From NCBI GenBank assembly GCA_023053685.1, contig JALIGW010000016.1, positions 5,712,001 through 5,776,000 of the forward strand: a stretch of DNA of 64,000 nucleotides, read 5' to 3'. The position numbers and the translations under genes are program-made. The notes below the pieces were generated by a model. It saw nothing but the letters and a program-made list of their open reading frames with translations. It did no database searches and was not told where the DNA came from. Below, in pieces: positions 13,301 through 26,400 of this stretch. The DNA is from Diadophis punctatus similis. Lineage: Eukaryota; Chordata; Lepidosauria; Squamata; Dipsadidae. Within the stretch, counting starts at the first letter, position 1. The number at the start of each line of letters is the position of its first letter.

Positions 13301-16300
13301 GCTCAACCTCTGCAATTAGAAAATGCGGGGCGGAAGTTAGAAACTTCCGCGCGGCGTTCTCTCATTATGTGCGTGGCCGCGCACCTTAGAGGGAACAGTG
13401 GTCATAAGTCAAGGACTACCTGTAATGCCATGGATCGTCCGTTTGACAATATCTAATTTCTCAGAATTTCCCTTTCCCGCCAGGTGCTGCAGATGGTAGT
13501 GCTGAATCTCCAGCTTTAGCCGATGATAATGGCAGTGAAGAGGATTACAGCTATGAAGAACTCTGCCACGGCAACCCCAGGTACTTGCAGGCTGGAGGCG
13601 AGCAGCTAGCTGTCAGTGAGGTAAATTTCTAGCTTTGGAATTCCCAGACATTGCAACCGTAAAATACGTAAAAAGTTCCCCTTTTTTGTCCACTGCAGTG
13701 ACTGCTGATCCTTACCCTTTGAGTATGAGAAGATCTTTGTCTTCTAACAAAATGTTTTTTATTGCAGCTGATAAGTGATGGAAATGTGGTCTATGCAGAG
13801 GCTCTCTGGGATCACGTGACCATGGATGATCAGGAATTAGCCTTCAAAGCTGGAGAAGTCATCCAAGTCCTTGAAGCTTCCAACAAAGATTGGTGGTGGG
13901 GAAGTAATGAAGACAAGGAAGCCTGGTTTCCAGCCAGTTTTGTCAGAGTAAGTGAAGCAAGCTCTCTCTTATCTTTCAAGCACTTGTTCATCCTTGGAGA
14001 CCTGGTTAAATTCTGCCCTGCTTCCCTCCCCGCCAAAACATCTAGACTGCAGTGCTTCATTGGATTATTTTTTTTTATTTTATTTCATTTATTCCCAACT
14101 CTTAAAATCATCATTGTCCTGCTCTTCTGTTTATTTCTGTTTGCTTGCTTTGTACATAGGGATAGTCTTTCATGAGTTGAGCCCAATTCTTGGTGACAAC
14201 ATGGACATCTTTGTGTAATTTTATTACAATAATGCGATTCCCTTCTTCTGAAGTGTTTTTTCCCAACTTCCCAGTCTAGTGTAGAGACCTTAGTTATTTG
14301 TTCATTGTTTTGCTCTTTATTTGTTTCAAAAGGCCTATATATCTCACCGGCTCAAAGTTGATTCAGCCTTCCAACCTTCTGAGGTCGGTAAAATGGTCAT
14401 AACAGCCTCGGTGGTGCAGTGGTTAGAGTGTAGTACTGCAGGCTACTTCTGTTGCCTGCCGGCTGCCTGCAATTTGGCAGTTCGAATCTCACCAGGTTCA
14501 AGGTTGACTCAGCCTTCCATCCTTCCGAGGTGAGTAAAATGAGGACCCAGATTGTTGGGGGCAATAATGCTGACTCTGTAAACCGTTTAGAGAGGGCTGT
14601 AAAACACTGTGAAGCGGAATATAAGTCTAAGTGCTATTGCTATATCTGCTTATATTGTGACAATTCCAGGCTGTGTACAATAGCAATAGCAATAGCACTT
14701 AGACTTATATCCTGCTTCACAGTGCTTTATAGCCCTCTCTAAGCAGTTTACAGAGTCAGCCTATTGCCTCCAACAATTTGGCTCGTCATTTTACCGACCC
14801 AGGAAGGATGAAAGGCTGAGTCAATCTTTTGCCGGTGAGACTCAAACTGCCAAACTGTAGCCTGCAATGTTGCATTCTAACCCACTGCGCCATCTTGGTT
14901 CTTAACAGTAAATCTTAACAAAACAGTAAAGACATCAGTAGCCCCCAAATTATAAACTAAAATTATTGCACCTTAGGGCAGCATTCTCCCATACAATCTA
15001 CACACTGTCTTGCTATGCTTTTGCCTTTTTCTACCCCAATGCTTGCAAGAAGAAACAGTTCCTCAAGACCCCTCAGAAGGCAAGGAGGATGAGTCTACCA
15101 GAAGCCTGGGGAAAGGACGGAACACAACTGCAGGGATATTTACAGAGAAGGCTCTCACTATATAATAACATTTAAAGGAAGGGACCTGGAGTGCACCCAT
15201 CCAATCTGACCTAGTAGGATGGGCAGATACCCTCAGGGAGAGAGGCAGTCATGCAGGTAGCCTGGTCTCATTCCATTTAGGGCTCTAAATGCACCTTGAA
15301 TTGCACCAGGAAAGAAACCAGAAGCCAGTGCAGCTCACACAGCAGTGCTGTAATATAGAGAAAACGTGGAGCGCTCAGAACTACATCATTGCTGCATTCT
15401 GGATCAATTACAGCTTCCAGGCACTGGTCCAGCACCAGGATAGCATCACTTAGCCAGGGGAGGAGACGTATTACTGGGTATCATCAGCATAGGCAGAGAC
15501 CAAAGTCAGCTTTGTCTTTTCATTCCCAAATACTGTTTCCCTTGTGTGCAGGCATTTAAGCTTTCCAAATTGCTGATTCTTAAGAATATCATTTTTTCCC
15601 CTTCTGCTTGCAGGAGAAAATCATTAATAAGTAATGATTTCAAAAAGCATATTGTAAGGGCTAAATAGGCAGTATAAAGGTTAAGAGGCTCCACTGTTGG
15701 CAGTAAGTTGCTGTTAATTGAAATTATTCTTGAGATCACTTGTATCTTTCTAGTTAAAATGCAACCTTTCCACACTGATTTTAAGCTGGTAATACCTAAA
15801 ACAACAGGTGGACAACCCGTGACTCAAAAGCACAGGGAACTCCTATTCTATTTTATAGCCATGAAACCCTCTAAAATTACTCCAAGAAAATTTGAAATAC
15901 AGATAGTCCTTGACTTACAACCATTCATTTAGTGACCATTCAAAGTTACAGTGGTAGTGAAAAAAGTGACTTACGACATTTTCCCCACTTAGAACATTTG
16001 CAGCATCCCCGTGATCATGTGATCAAAATTCAGATGCTTGGCAACCAGTTGGTGTTTATGACTGTTGTAGTATCCACCTTCTGTAATCTTCGGACAAGCA
16101 AAGTCAATGGGGAATCCAGATTCACTTAACAACGGCAATGAACAAATGTGGTAAGAAAGGTCATAAAATGGAGCAAAACTCATTTAACTATCTTACTTAA
16201 TAACAGAAATTTTGGTCAAACGTCGAGGACCACCTGTACTTGGTTCTCAATGGAACATTTTTATTTTTATTTTTTTATTTTACAAATAAATAGAAATAGA

Positions 16301-16436
16301 TGTTTTAACATCTAATCAGACATGTATCTCTATTGGTAACTCCCAGAGGTCATGATCCAATACTGCACAAAACTGGAATTTTTGAGGCATCATGCAACAA
16401 ATTTATAAAGTAAATTCTATAGCTCTATATCTGTCC

Positions 16437-16471
<35 letters not shown>

Positions 16472-16519
16472 ATCAGTCTATCATCTATCTATCTCCCCCC
16501 TCTCTCTCTCTCATCTACC

Positions 16520-16579
<60 letters not shown>

Positions 16580-19500
16580 GAGCGAGCGAGCGAGCTTTGA
16601 AATGAGTTTTAAAATAGTAAAGGAAGGATTTTAAGAATAACAAGATAACATGAACCTTTTATCATTGTATAATAAGGGAGTTAGAGACAAGTCAGTCTTG
16701 AGAACTGAGAACTTACTTCTGAAGTTAAATCAGAGTGAATGTTATTGTAATTTCAGTTCCTATAAGAATATGGATAATTGGATAATTCCTTAGGCTAGAT
16801 TATATTTGCTCACTTTAGTTTACTATTACATATTCTATGCAGTTATATTGCCTAATAACTCAAATTCCAGGCAACATACAAATAAAATAAAATAAATAAC
16901 CTATAATAAAATAATGGAAGAAATTGTATAATAATATCAAGATTAAATAAGCAATAAGAATACAGGCAACCTAAAATCACAATAAAGCTTGCAGCAAAAT
17001 TAACAGTACAGATACCTAAAAACAATAAAGTGGTTATTAATTTCTTAGGAAATAAAAAGATCTTATTCACTTGGCACTAAAAAGACTAGAACATGGATAC
17101 CAGGTGGAATTCTCTAAGGAGGGCATTCATAAATACAGTAGCACAACTAAAAAGGTCATATAATCCCCATCATGTTATTTGACATGGTTATTTGTAGGGA
17201 AACTTTGATAAAGATTGTAGAAATATGGTAATGGAAGTGGGAGATAATTCTAGGTATACCTAGGCAAGATATTTAAATAATTTCAAGTACATTGCACTAT
17301 TATTACTGTTATATTTCTGGAATGGTGTTGGATATACATATACTTTTTCAATTCAATTGTTTTATCTCCATTCTTCTCATTCCAGCTACGAGTCAATCAA
17401 GAAGAATCTGCAAAATACTCTAGTGGCTTCCAAGATGAAGAACCAAATGTAGATCCTGAAAAGCATCGCCAAAAAATAGCAGAAAACAAAGATCAAATGA
17501 GAACCAATGTAATTCAGGAAATAATGAACACAGAGAGGATTTATATCAAACATCTCAAAGACATCTGTGAGGTAAAATATAAAATAATAATGTAACAATG
17601 GAGAAGGAAAGAATCCAACTTTTGTCTCAAAGAGTCTATGAGCCCTCCACAATAGTGATGTGGTCCCTAATGAAAAACTCCATCACAAAAACCTCTTTGG
17701 ACTGTTCTTTTTCCTGTGATGTGGTTTAGGCTGATTCACGCACACACGTTGCCCCAGTGCAAGTATGGGCTACAAGCCATATTGTACTTCTATCCTTTTC
17801 TTGCTCCCCAGACCTGAGAAGGCAACCTGCCCCTGTCGTTTCCTGTTACATATGAAATTAGTGTTTGAGAAATTGTGATAGCCCAAGTGACAGAAATGTT
17901 TTATGTATTTATTTAGTTCCTGGTCTATTGATGGACATTAGGCAGGAAGGTATCAAGTATAAGGGTGATTCAACTGGTTGAGTTTATGCAGAAATTCTGT
18001 CAATAGAAACCACAAGGCACAGAGTCTTTCCTGGCTTAGATGGGAGTGATAATGACGCAAGAGAAGTCTCAGCAAGGTTATTAGGTCCACGCAGTCCAGG
18101 AAGAACACCAGGTCATTACTGTGGATAAAGTCATTTCCAGCAGGTCTGTACATAGGACTCAGTCAACATAAGGCTGCAGTAAGGACAAAACAGAGAAAGA
18201 CAGAAGAAAGTGACATGGAACGGCAACGTGGGCAAAGACAAGAAAGGAATTAATAAGTTAATGTCATAATAACAAATATTTATTATAAAATTTGAAAAAA
18301 TACCCCTTTTACAGAATAAAGGTTGCTGGTGTTCATGACTTATATTTAATGTTTTTGCTTTGTCTCCACTGACCCTGTGTCTATCAGCTGCTCTTCTGAT
18401 CACTTTCCCAAGTAAAACAGACAGTGGCCTTATTATAAATGTTTCCTTAACCTTGTTTTAAAAAGATACAGGAAGGCACTTGCTGCTACTCACAGAATGT
18501 TGCATTTCTTAGAGCAGAAAACCAAGTTGTGAGTCTGTTCTAGTATTGCACTCAGTTTTCTTGCCATAGAAATATAATACCGTTGTCTGGGAGCAAATGG
18601 AAATGTGTTGTCCAGATGTTGAACTTAAACAATTGTTACTTCCTTAAAGTAAATTAATTATGTAATGCTGTAGAATTCGGTCCCTGTATATTGACTTTGA
18701 GTCATGTAAAATAATCATTCCGTATGAATTCTACAGAATTATTGTAGTAGACAAGTGAGGAAATGTTACAGTTGTGCTTCTTTTAGTGTAAAGTGATAGA
18801 AGGCTTATCTTCCATTTTTATTTACCCTAATCAATATTAAGACCCTATTGGTTGGATTTCTTAGGGTTACATTCGGCAATGTCGCAAACATACAGGAATG
18901 TTCACTCCGGCCCAGCTAAGCACCATATTTGGAAATATTGAAGATATTTATAAATTCCAAAGAAAATTTTTGAAAGATCTAGAGAAGCTGTACAACAAAG
19001 AAGAGCCCCACTTAAGTGAAATAGGATCCTGCTTTCTTCAGCATGTAAGTTGGTTAAATACCCTCATTTGACTAAGTAGTACAGTACAAGAGAAAGAGAG
19101 TTTGGTGAACTGGGGAACCTACAGTGAGATAACAGTGCAGAATTAATGTCAGCATAATTCAGTGACTTTTATAGTCAATTTTTCAGATATGTTTTCTGAA
19201 GAGGCAAAGGTCAGAGTGAGTAGCAGGATGATTATACAAAAGGAAGCAGGACTTGGAGATATATAGTAAGTATATTTTAAGGGTTATACCAGCAAAGGTG
19301 GGTTGCTGCTGGTTCGGACCGGTTCTTTAGAACCGGTAATGGAAATTTACCGCCGCTCGCCGAACCAGCAGCAATGACCGGTGGTCCATGCTCCCGAACC
19401 TGTCCGCCGGTCGCCGCAGTTTGGAAAAATACCCTCTGTGCATGCACAAAGGCTTTTCGCATGCGCAGAGGGTCATTTCCGGGTTTTTTGCATGACGTGA

Positions 19501-20410
19501 TAAGGGCGCAAGAGAGAGAGAAGCGCGCACACGCGCAAAACACGCACTTCCGTCACGATTAGAACAGGTAGGGAAGGTAAATAAAACACACCCCTCTATA
19601 CCAGGTTTTAGTATTTCTCATTTCTAAATGTTAGAGAACTGTTACAGAACTAGAGAATAGATTTTCAGTAGTTTTAAACAGAGAGGCTGAGGGTGGGATG
19701 GGGGCTGTAGAAAGGGGGCTTATGCTACAAATATTCATTCATTTTGGGTCCTGCATGCCTGACTGACTGCCAAGCTCAATGGTTCATTTTTTGTCAGCTG
19801 TCCGAGAAACAATTATATTGTCTCTGTGGCTTCGCAGGAAATCCAGGTGTCTTTACATCTCTGTCCTCTCTCTCTCTCTCTCTTCACTTTGAAACAGCTG
19901 CGGAATTGCGAAAGCAATTTCTACAGCTTGCAGCTTATCCGTGCTTTTAGTTTTCTCCTTCCGGCTGCGAGATGTTTTAAAATTGGTTTTTTTATATTTT
20001 TGTTTTTGCTTTTAGCAAGAAGGATTTGCGATCTATTCTGAGTATTGTAACAATCACCCTGGAGCCTGCCTGGAGCTCGCCAACCTGATGAAACAGAGCA
20101 AGTACCGCCATTTTTTTGAAGCTTGCCGCCTCCTTCAGCAAATGATTGACATTGCTATTGATGGTTTCCTCCTCACCCCTGTTCAGAAAATCTGTAAATA
20201 TCCCCTGCAGCTTGGTGAATTATTAAAGTACACCACTCAGGATCACAGGTAAGGCCAATTGATTAGGGTTTTGTGTGTGTGGGGGGGGGAACATTCCACA
20301 TTCAGGTTAACTTCTATCCACTCACCAAGAATGTTTGCGGGATATGATCAAATACTAATGAAAGCAGCCATGATTTGTGTAATAAACATTCCTCCTGTTT
20401 TTCATGTGCA

Positions 20411-20456
<46 letters not shown>

Positions 20457-23400
20457 GAGATCTTCAACTGCACCCTTGCCTTTCAATTTTTCCAGAAGCA
20501 CAGCCTTAGATTCGTATGTCTTCTTATTTATTTATTTATCTATTTGGACGTTTTTATATGCCGCCCAACTCCCATAGGACTCAGGGCGGCATACAACATA
20601 GTACAGAAACAATTTATAAAAACGATACAAATGATTAAAAGAATTACAATAATTTAAAAACAGACTATCATTCAAACATGGGGGATTGATCTTAATTTCA
20701 CCCCGCCTGCAGGAAGAGCCATGTTTTCACGGCTTTACGGAAGGCCAGTAGGGTGGGGATAGTTCTGATCTCTGGGGGGAGTTGGTTCCAGAGAGATGGG
20801 GCTCCCACAGAGAAGGCTGTCCCCTGCGGTCCCGCCAACCGGCATTGCTTGGTTGATGGGACCTGGAGGAGACCCACTCTGTGGGACCTAACCGGTCGTA
20901 GGGAGTTATGCGGTAGGATGCGGTCCCGAAGGTAACCTGGCCCTGAGCCACGTAAGGCTTTAAAGGTTAAAACCAACACCTTAAATTGCACCCAGAGACT
21001 AATTCTTCATATACAATTCTTAGTGATAGTGAAAAGAAACTTCTAAACCATCTTGAGAAGTAGGTAAAATTGTTAAACTCTGCTGAAATGGTAATTATGT
21101 ATTATAGCTGAGAGCATTCAGTTAAATTGGCCTGAAGCGCAGCACATGGAGCCCATGATACCCCTAGACACTGTCCATAGAATTAAAATTTAACGTGGAA
21201 ATGTTTGGATGTCGTAAAGTTTTTGGATAAGAATGGCAAAATCCTGTTAGATTTCAATCCTTTTGCAAGAGACCTATTGAGATGTTAGCGGTTTTTGTGC
21301 AGTGTGACAAGGGTGATGATCCTGTATGGTTTTAAGCAATTTTATTTAATTGTGGAGAGGGGATCCTCAAACTGTAAAAACATAGTTGAGCTAGCCTTGC
21401 ACTGTCCTAGCCTGACACTTTCCAGATATGTTGGACTTACAACTCCCAGAATTTGGAGCCAGCCCTGCCAATTTTAGTGACAAATTGAGGAGCTGAGGCC
21501 CTTCTGGGTATCGTTTTAGAATTACAACTTCTTGCAGCTCCCAGTCAATGGGGTGGAATGCTGGGAGTTGTAGCTACTTACTAAGGTAGGAAAGATTGAT
21601 TTAGAAGATGAACCAATCGGTTCTCCACACCTCGCTGAACTGTTTTCTAATTCTCACAAACTGAATGGAAATTACTGGTGTGAGAGAAAACGATCTGTTG
21701 GATGATAAATTATGATTCAGAGCTTTAATACTTTTTGATTACTTAACATGTCTGTTACAAGTTCTGCTATTCTGAACGGACTGAAAGTGCATAGACTGAG
21801 TAATCAAATAAAGAGGAACTTGCTTGATATCCGGCTTTTCACCCTACAGCTCTCAAGATAGGCTGGATGACAGCTCCCATCACACACCCATGACTTTCAA
21901 ACTACATGCCTCGTGTAATCCTGTATCTTGCAACAGTATAAATCACCCACGTCCTACATGGACATTGCAGCCTGAGGAAAATAGGAAATGTAATCTAATA
22001 CAAACTAACCCAGCTGCTGTGGCCTAGAGGTGGAGCTCTTGCCTCACAATCAGGAGGTTGTGAGTTCGATCCTAGGTGGAGGCAGATGTAAGGGTCTCCT
22101 GCTTGGGCAGGGGGTTGGACTAGATGACCTGCAAGGTCCCTTCCAACTCTGTTAATCTGATCTGAACTGGATTTCTTTTGGCCACTCAGTATCTCGCCAC
22201 ACATTCTACCTCACCATTAGAATGAAAATAAAAATAGGTAACTATGCAAGGAGAGACTTGTAGTTCAGAGACAAGATCAGTCCTAGGGATATCCTAGTAG
22301 TAGCTCTGTGATTATTTTAATTGGAACAATCTGCTTAAGAGCCTAGGGAATTGGCTACAGAGCTACAAAGGTCTATAACCTTTTCAGTCACTGAGCCTTC
22401 TTGCATAATATTGTGCAGTGTCCTGCCATCAGTTTTTTTTTTAAATTGCTGGTGAGAGTTTAGCACTCTTTTCTATGAATCATGCAAGAACTCACAGTGT
22501 TCCCATATAAGCTCATGAAATCTGATTCGAAAATGGTGGAATCTTGTGAGTTTAACAATCGTGGGAGATTTTGAATGTTACATTTTTATTTAACGTATCG
22601 GTCTTTCAGTGCTTTCTACAGATGCTGTAAATCACGGGTGTCACACTCGATCACATGACGCAATGGAGTTTGACACCCGTGATTTGCAACATCGTATCGC
22701 TAGTTCAGCAGTTCAGCTGTTCAAATCTCACCGGCTCAAGGTTGACTCAGCCTTCCATCCTTTTGAGGTGGGTAAAATGAGGACCCAGATTGTTGGGGGC
22801 AATATGCTGAACTCTGTAAACCGCTTAGAGAGGGCTGTAAAGCACTATGAAGCGGTATATAAGTCTAAGTGCTATTGCTATTTTGCCTTTGCTGAGCCGG
22901 GGTGGGCTTGAACCTGCTCGTAATGCATCCGGCCCACAGCCTGCCAGTTTGACACCTGTATTGTAAATAATCTGGCTGCAATTTTGCTGGGCCCCTGACC
23001 TGCGGGTCAGTTCTCTAAAATGAATGAAGGAAAATGGCAACTTTGCACCCTTCGAAACGTCCACTAGCAGCAGCTGAGAAGCTCAGTTTTATGGTCTTTC
23101 CAGTTAATTGCAAAAGCGCTCTTGTTGAAATCATACAGCCTTTTTACGGGACTGTTACCATGCCAGAGATATCATAGCTGAATCATGCCAGAAGGAACGT
23201 AGGGTTTATTTTGGGAAATCTTTTCTAAATTTAAAGGTGGTTTCAAAAATTGCTCCATAGGCAGTCTCTTCCCCCCCCCCCACCAACGAGACTGCAAGCT
23301 CTAATCTCCATTGTAAAAGTGCTCAGACAGTGAGACAATTAAGTGTGGGGTACATTAAGAAAACCCCAGTTAATATGCAACCTGGACAGGAAGTTGCGAT

Positions 23401-26400
23401 GGTTATCTTACATACCCTTTTGGGCTATAAATCCCTTTCAACTGCAGCTACACTCCAGATAGATAGGAGTGTGAGAGATATTTGTTGTCGTGGTTTCTTC
23501 TTTTCCCACTTTGTTCTTTAGGACTAATGCAAGTCCTGCTTTGGAGATTCTGAAAAGATTTGCAGAGCTTTGAAGAGAAAAGGCTCCAGCCTTCCTTTTA
23601 TCGGAGCTGCCCCCTGTTCTCTCTGCCTAACAGAGGGATTGCCTGTTAGAGCCATTGTCTCTGCTCAGTGGGAAGATCCCATCATGGTTCTTGTAGAAAT
23701 GGAGTCTCCTGCCACTCTCCCCCACTGCCCACAAATCTCTGTGTGAATGTATGTAATGTGTGTCAGAGAGAGGATGCTAAAGAGACTATAGATCGTTCCC
23801 TATATGTGTGGTATTTTGTAAGGCTATTAAGACCTTGCTGTTTCAGCAACCTTTTAGAATTTGGCAGGTGGGTTGATTCCCTCTTGTAGGGAAGTGTGAT
23901 GTGTTTTGGGGGGTATTAAAATTATTTCCTTCGTTAGACTCATCATTCCTGTGGTTTTTGCTATTGTTTTGACTTTGTCTTTTTTAGCTTGATTACTGAA
24001 TGAGGTAGGTGTAAACTGCTCAGGATCATTTTTTTATTATTAGAGTAGGATTCTGTAGAGATTCTCACTCATCTGGGTCATGGTTGTCCCAAGGTGCTTT
24101 TTCAGGAGGCAACTGGACTTTCTTGTTGTTGTTGTTGTTTTGTTTCAAAGACATTTCGCTTCTCATCCAAGAAGCTTCTTCAGCTCTGACAGGACAGTAG
24201 GGAATGGAAGGATTTATATTCCTTGCAGACAGCTGGTTATTTGCATCCTTTTAGAGGGTCGTTGAAGCACTTGGAGATTTATCTGTGTCCTCAGGGTCAT
24301 CTGAGTAGTGCTCCTGGTTCCTGTAGTCTGCTATTTTTTCCTCTGGAAATCCATTCCTACTCCCACACCATTCAAAGGGTGTCCATCCCAAATTGTATGG
24401 CTAAAAGTCTGGATGAGAAGCAAAACGTCTTCGAAAGAGAAAAACAAGAAAGTCCAGTTGCCTCCTGAAAAAGCACCTTTGGGATTAGAGTAGGATATCA
24501 ATCTAGAAAGTGAACGAGATGCATCCTCTGCAGGGATTGACCAGTGTCTTTCTTTCTTTGACAGTGACTATAACAATATCAAGGCAGCATACGAAGCCAT
24601 GAAGAACGTAGCTTGCCTCATCAATGAACGGAAACGAAGGCTGGAAAGTATAGACAAGATTGCTTGCTGGCAAGTCTCCATTGTCAACTGGGAGGTGAGT
24701 GGACATTGCCAATCATTTTTCAAGCTTGAAGACGCAGGGTTTCTCCCAGCTGTTTCAAAGGGTGTTTTCTTATTTTGTGCTGTTTCCAATCTGAAAAGGC
24801 AGTTGTTTATTTTTATTTATTTATTTATTTTTGTCAAGTATGTTTGGTAATATACATAGATATAACATTGTTTATATACATAAGATGGGTACTGATAAGA
24901 GGGAACATTAGGGCAGGGACGGTAGGCACGCTGGTGCACTTATGCACGCCCCTTACTGACCTCTTAGGAATCGGGTGAGGTCAACAGTGGACAGTCTAAA
25001 GGTAAAGTTTTGGGGGTTTGGTAACGAAACCACAATATCAGGTAGTGAGTTCCAGGCATTTACCACTCTGTTGCTAAAGTCGTATTTTCTACAGTCAAGT
25101 TTGGAGCGGTTCACTTTGAGTTTGTATCTGTTGTGTGCTCGTGTATTGTTGTGGTTGAAGCTGAAGTAGTCGTTGACAGGAAGGACGTTGTAGCAGATAA
25201 TTTTATGAGCTATGCTTAGGTCATGCCGAAGGCGACGTAGTTCTAAGCTTTCTAAGCCCAGGATTTCAAGTCTGGTTGTGTAAGGTATTCTGTTGCGAGT
25301 AGAGGAGTGGAGGACTCTTCTTGTAAAGTATCTCTGGACACTTTCTAATGTATTTATGTCCGATATGCGGTTGGGTTCCAGACAGATGAGCTGTATTCAA
25401 GGATTGGTGTATTCAAGGATTGTTGATTTCCATTGTGGTGATTATAATTTACTTGAAATAATTTATTTATTTCATTTTTATTTTCATGATTCATCGTGGC
25501 TGATCCCCTAAAAACTCAACAACTCAGCTGCACCACATTGTTAATGCTTACCCCCAAAAGGCTTAAAGAAAAAAAATTATAAGGACAAGAGAACCGTTCT
25601 AAACAAAGAGTCAATGTTAGAAACAACTTAACTCAATTATTTAGTTATTTGGAGATTTTACCCGTGATTCTCATGGCAACTGGATGATCACTTAGTTTTA
25701 TACTTGAAATTGAGAAGAGTTGTGAGTTGGAGTCAATGTATGTTTGTTTTCCTTTTCCTGAACACTGGTTACTCTTTCTTCACTCTCTAACATTTTGAGG
25801 ATATAATCTGTGCAAAGGAGAGGCATTTGTACTTGACTGAGCACTCCTGGTTTTTGGTTGTTTTTGTAAAATTGCTGCAAGTAATCTCATTGAACAGGAA
25901 TTGGCAACTTAGGGGGGCATTTTTTTAAGAAGCTCATTTTTTTGAGAGAGTTTGGCAATCATAGTCCATGATCCGGGAAGATCAGGCACTATTTAGGAAT
26001 GTAATAAGATCCTGGAATTCTTAGGTACCTTTGATGACCCTTAGATTGGAGAGATAATTTGGTTTAAATCTAAAATCCAGTACTATTATGTATACTTAGG
26101 TTCAGAATTCAGTAAGCATTTTGAATCAGCCTGTTTAATTCTGTTTTGGAGAGGTCAGCTACCATTTAGGGCAGTATTTCCCAACCTTGACAACTTGAAG
26201 ATGTCTGGACTTCAACTCCCAGAATTCCCCAGCCAGCAAATGCTGGCTGGGGAATTCTGGGAGTTGAAGTCCAGACATCTTCAAGTTGCCAAGGTTGGGA
26301 AACACTGATTTAGTGCCTCCGCACATATTGCTATAACTAAAACCAGGTTCACTAGCACAATCACAAACTTTGAAACAGAGAGAAAGAGACAGAGGAAAAG

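Noticed and set aside
22009..22075. Functional tRNA gene
   Set aside because: The tRNA-like head continues into a CR1 tail and does not give a complete cloverleaf; it is a SINE.
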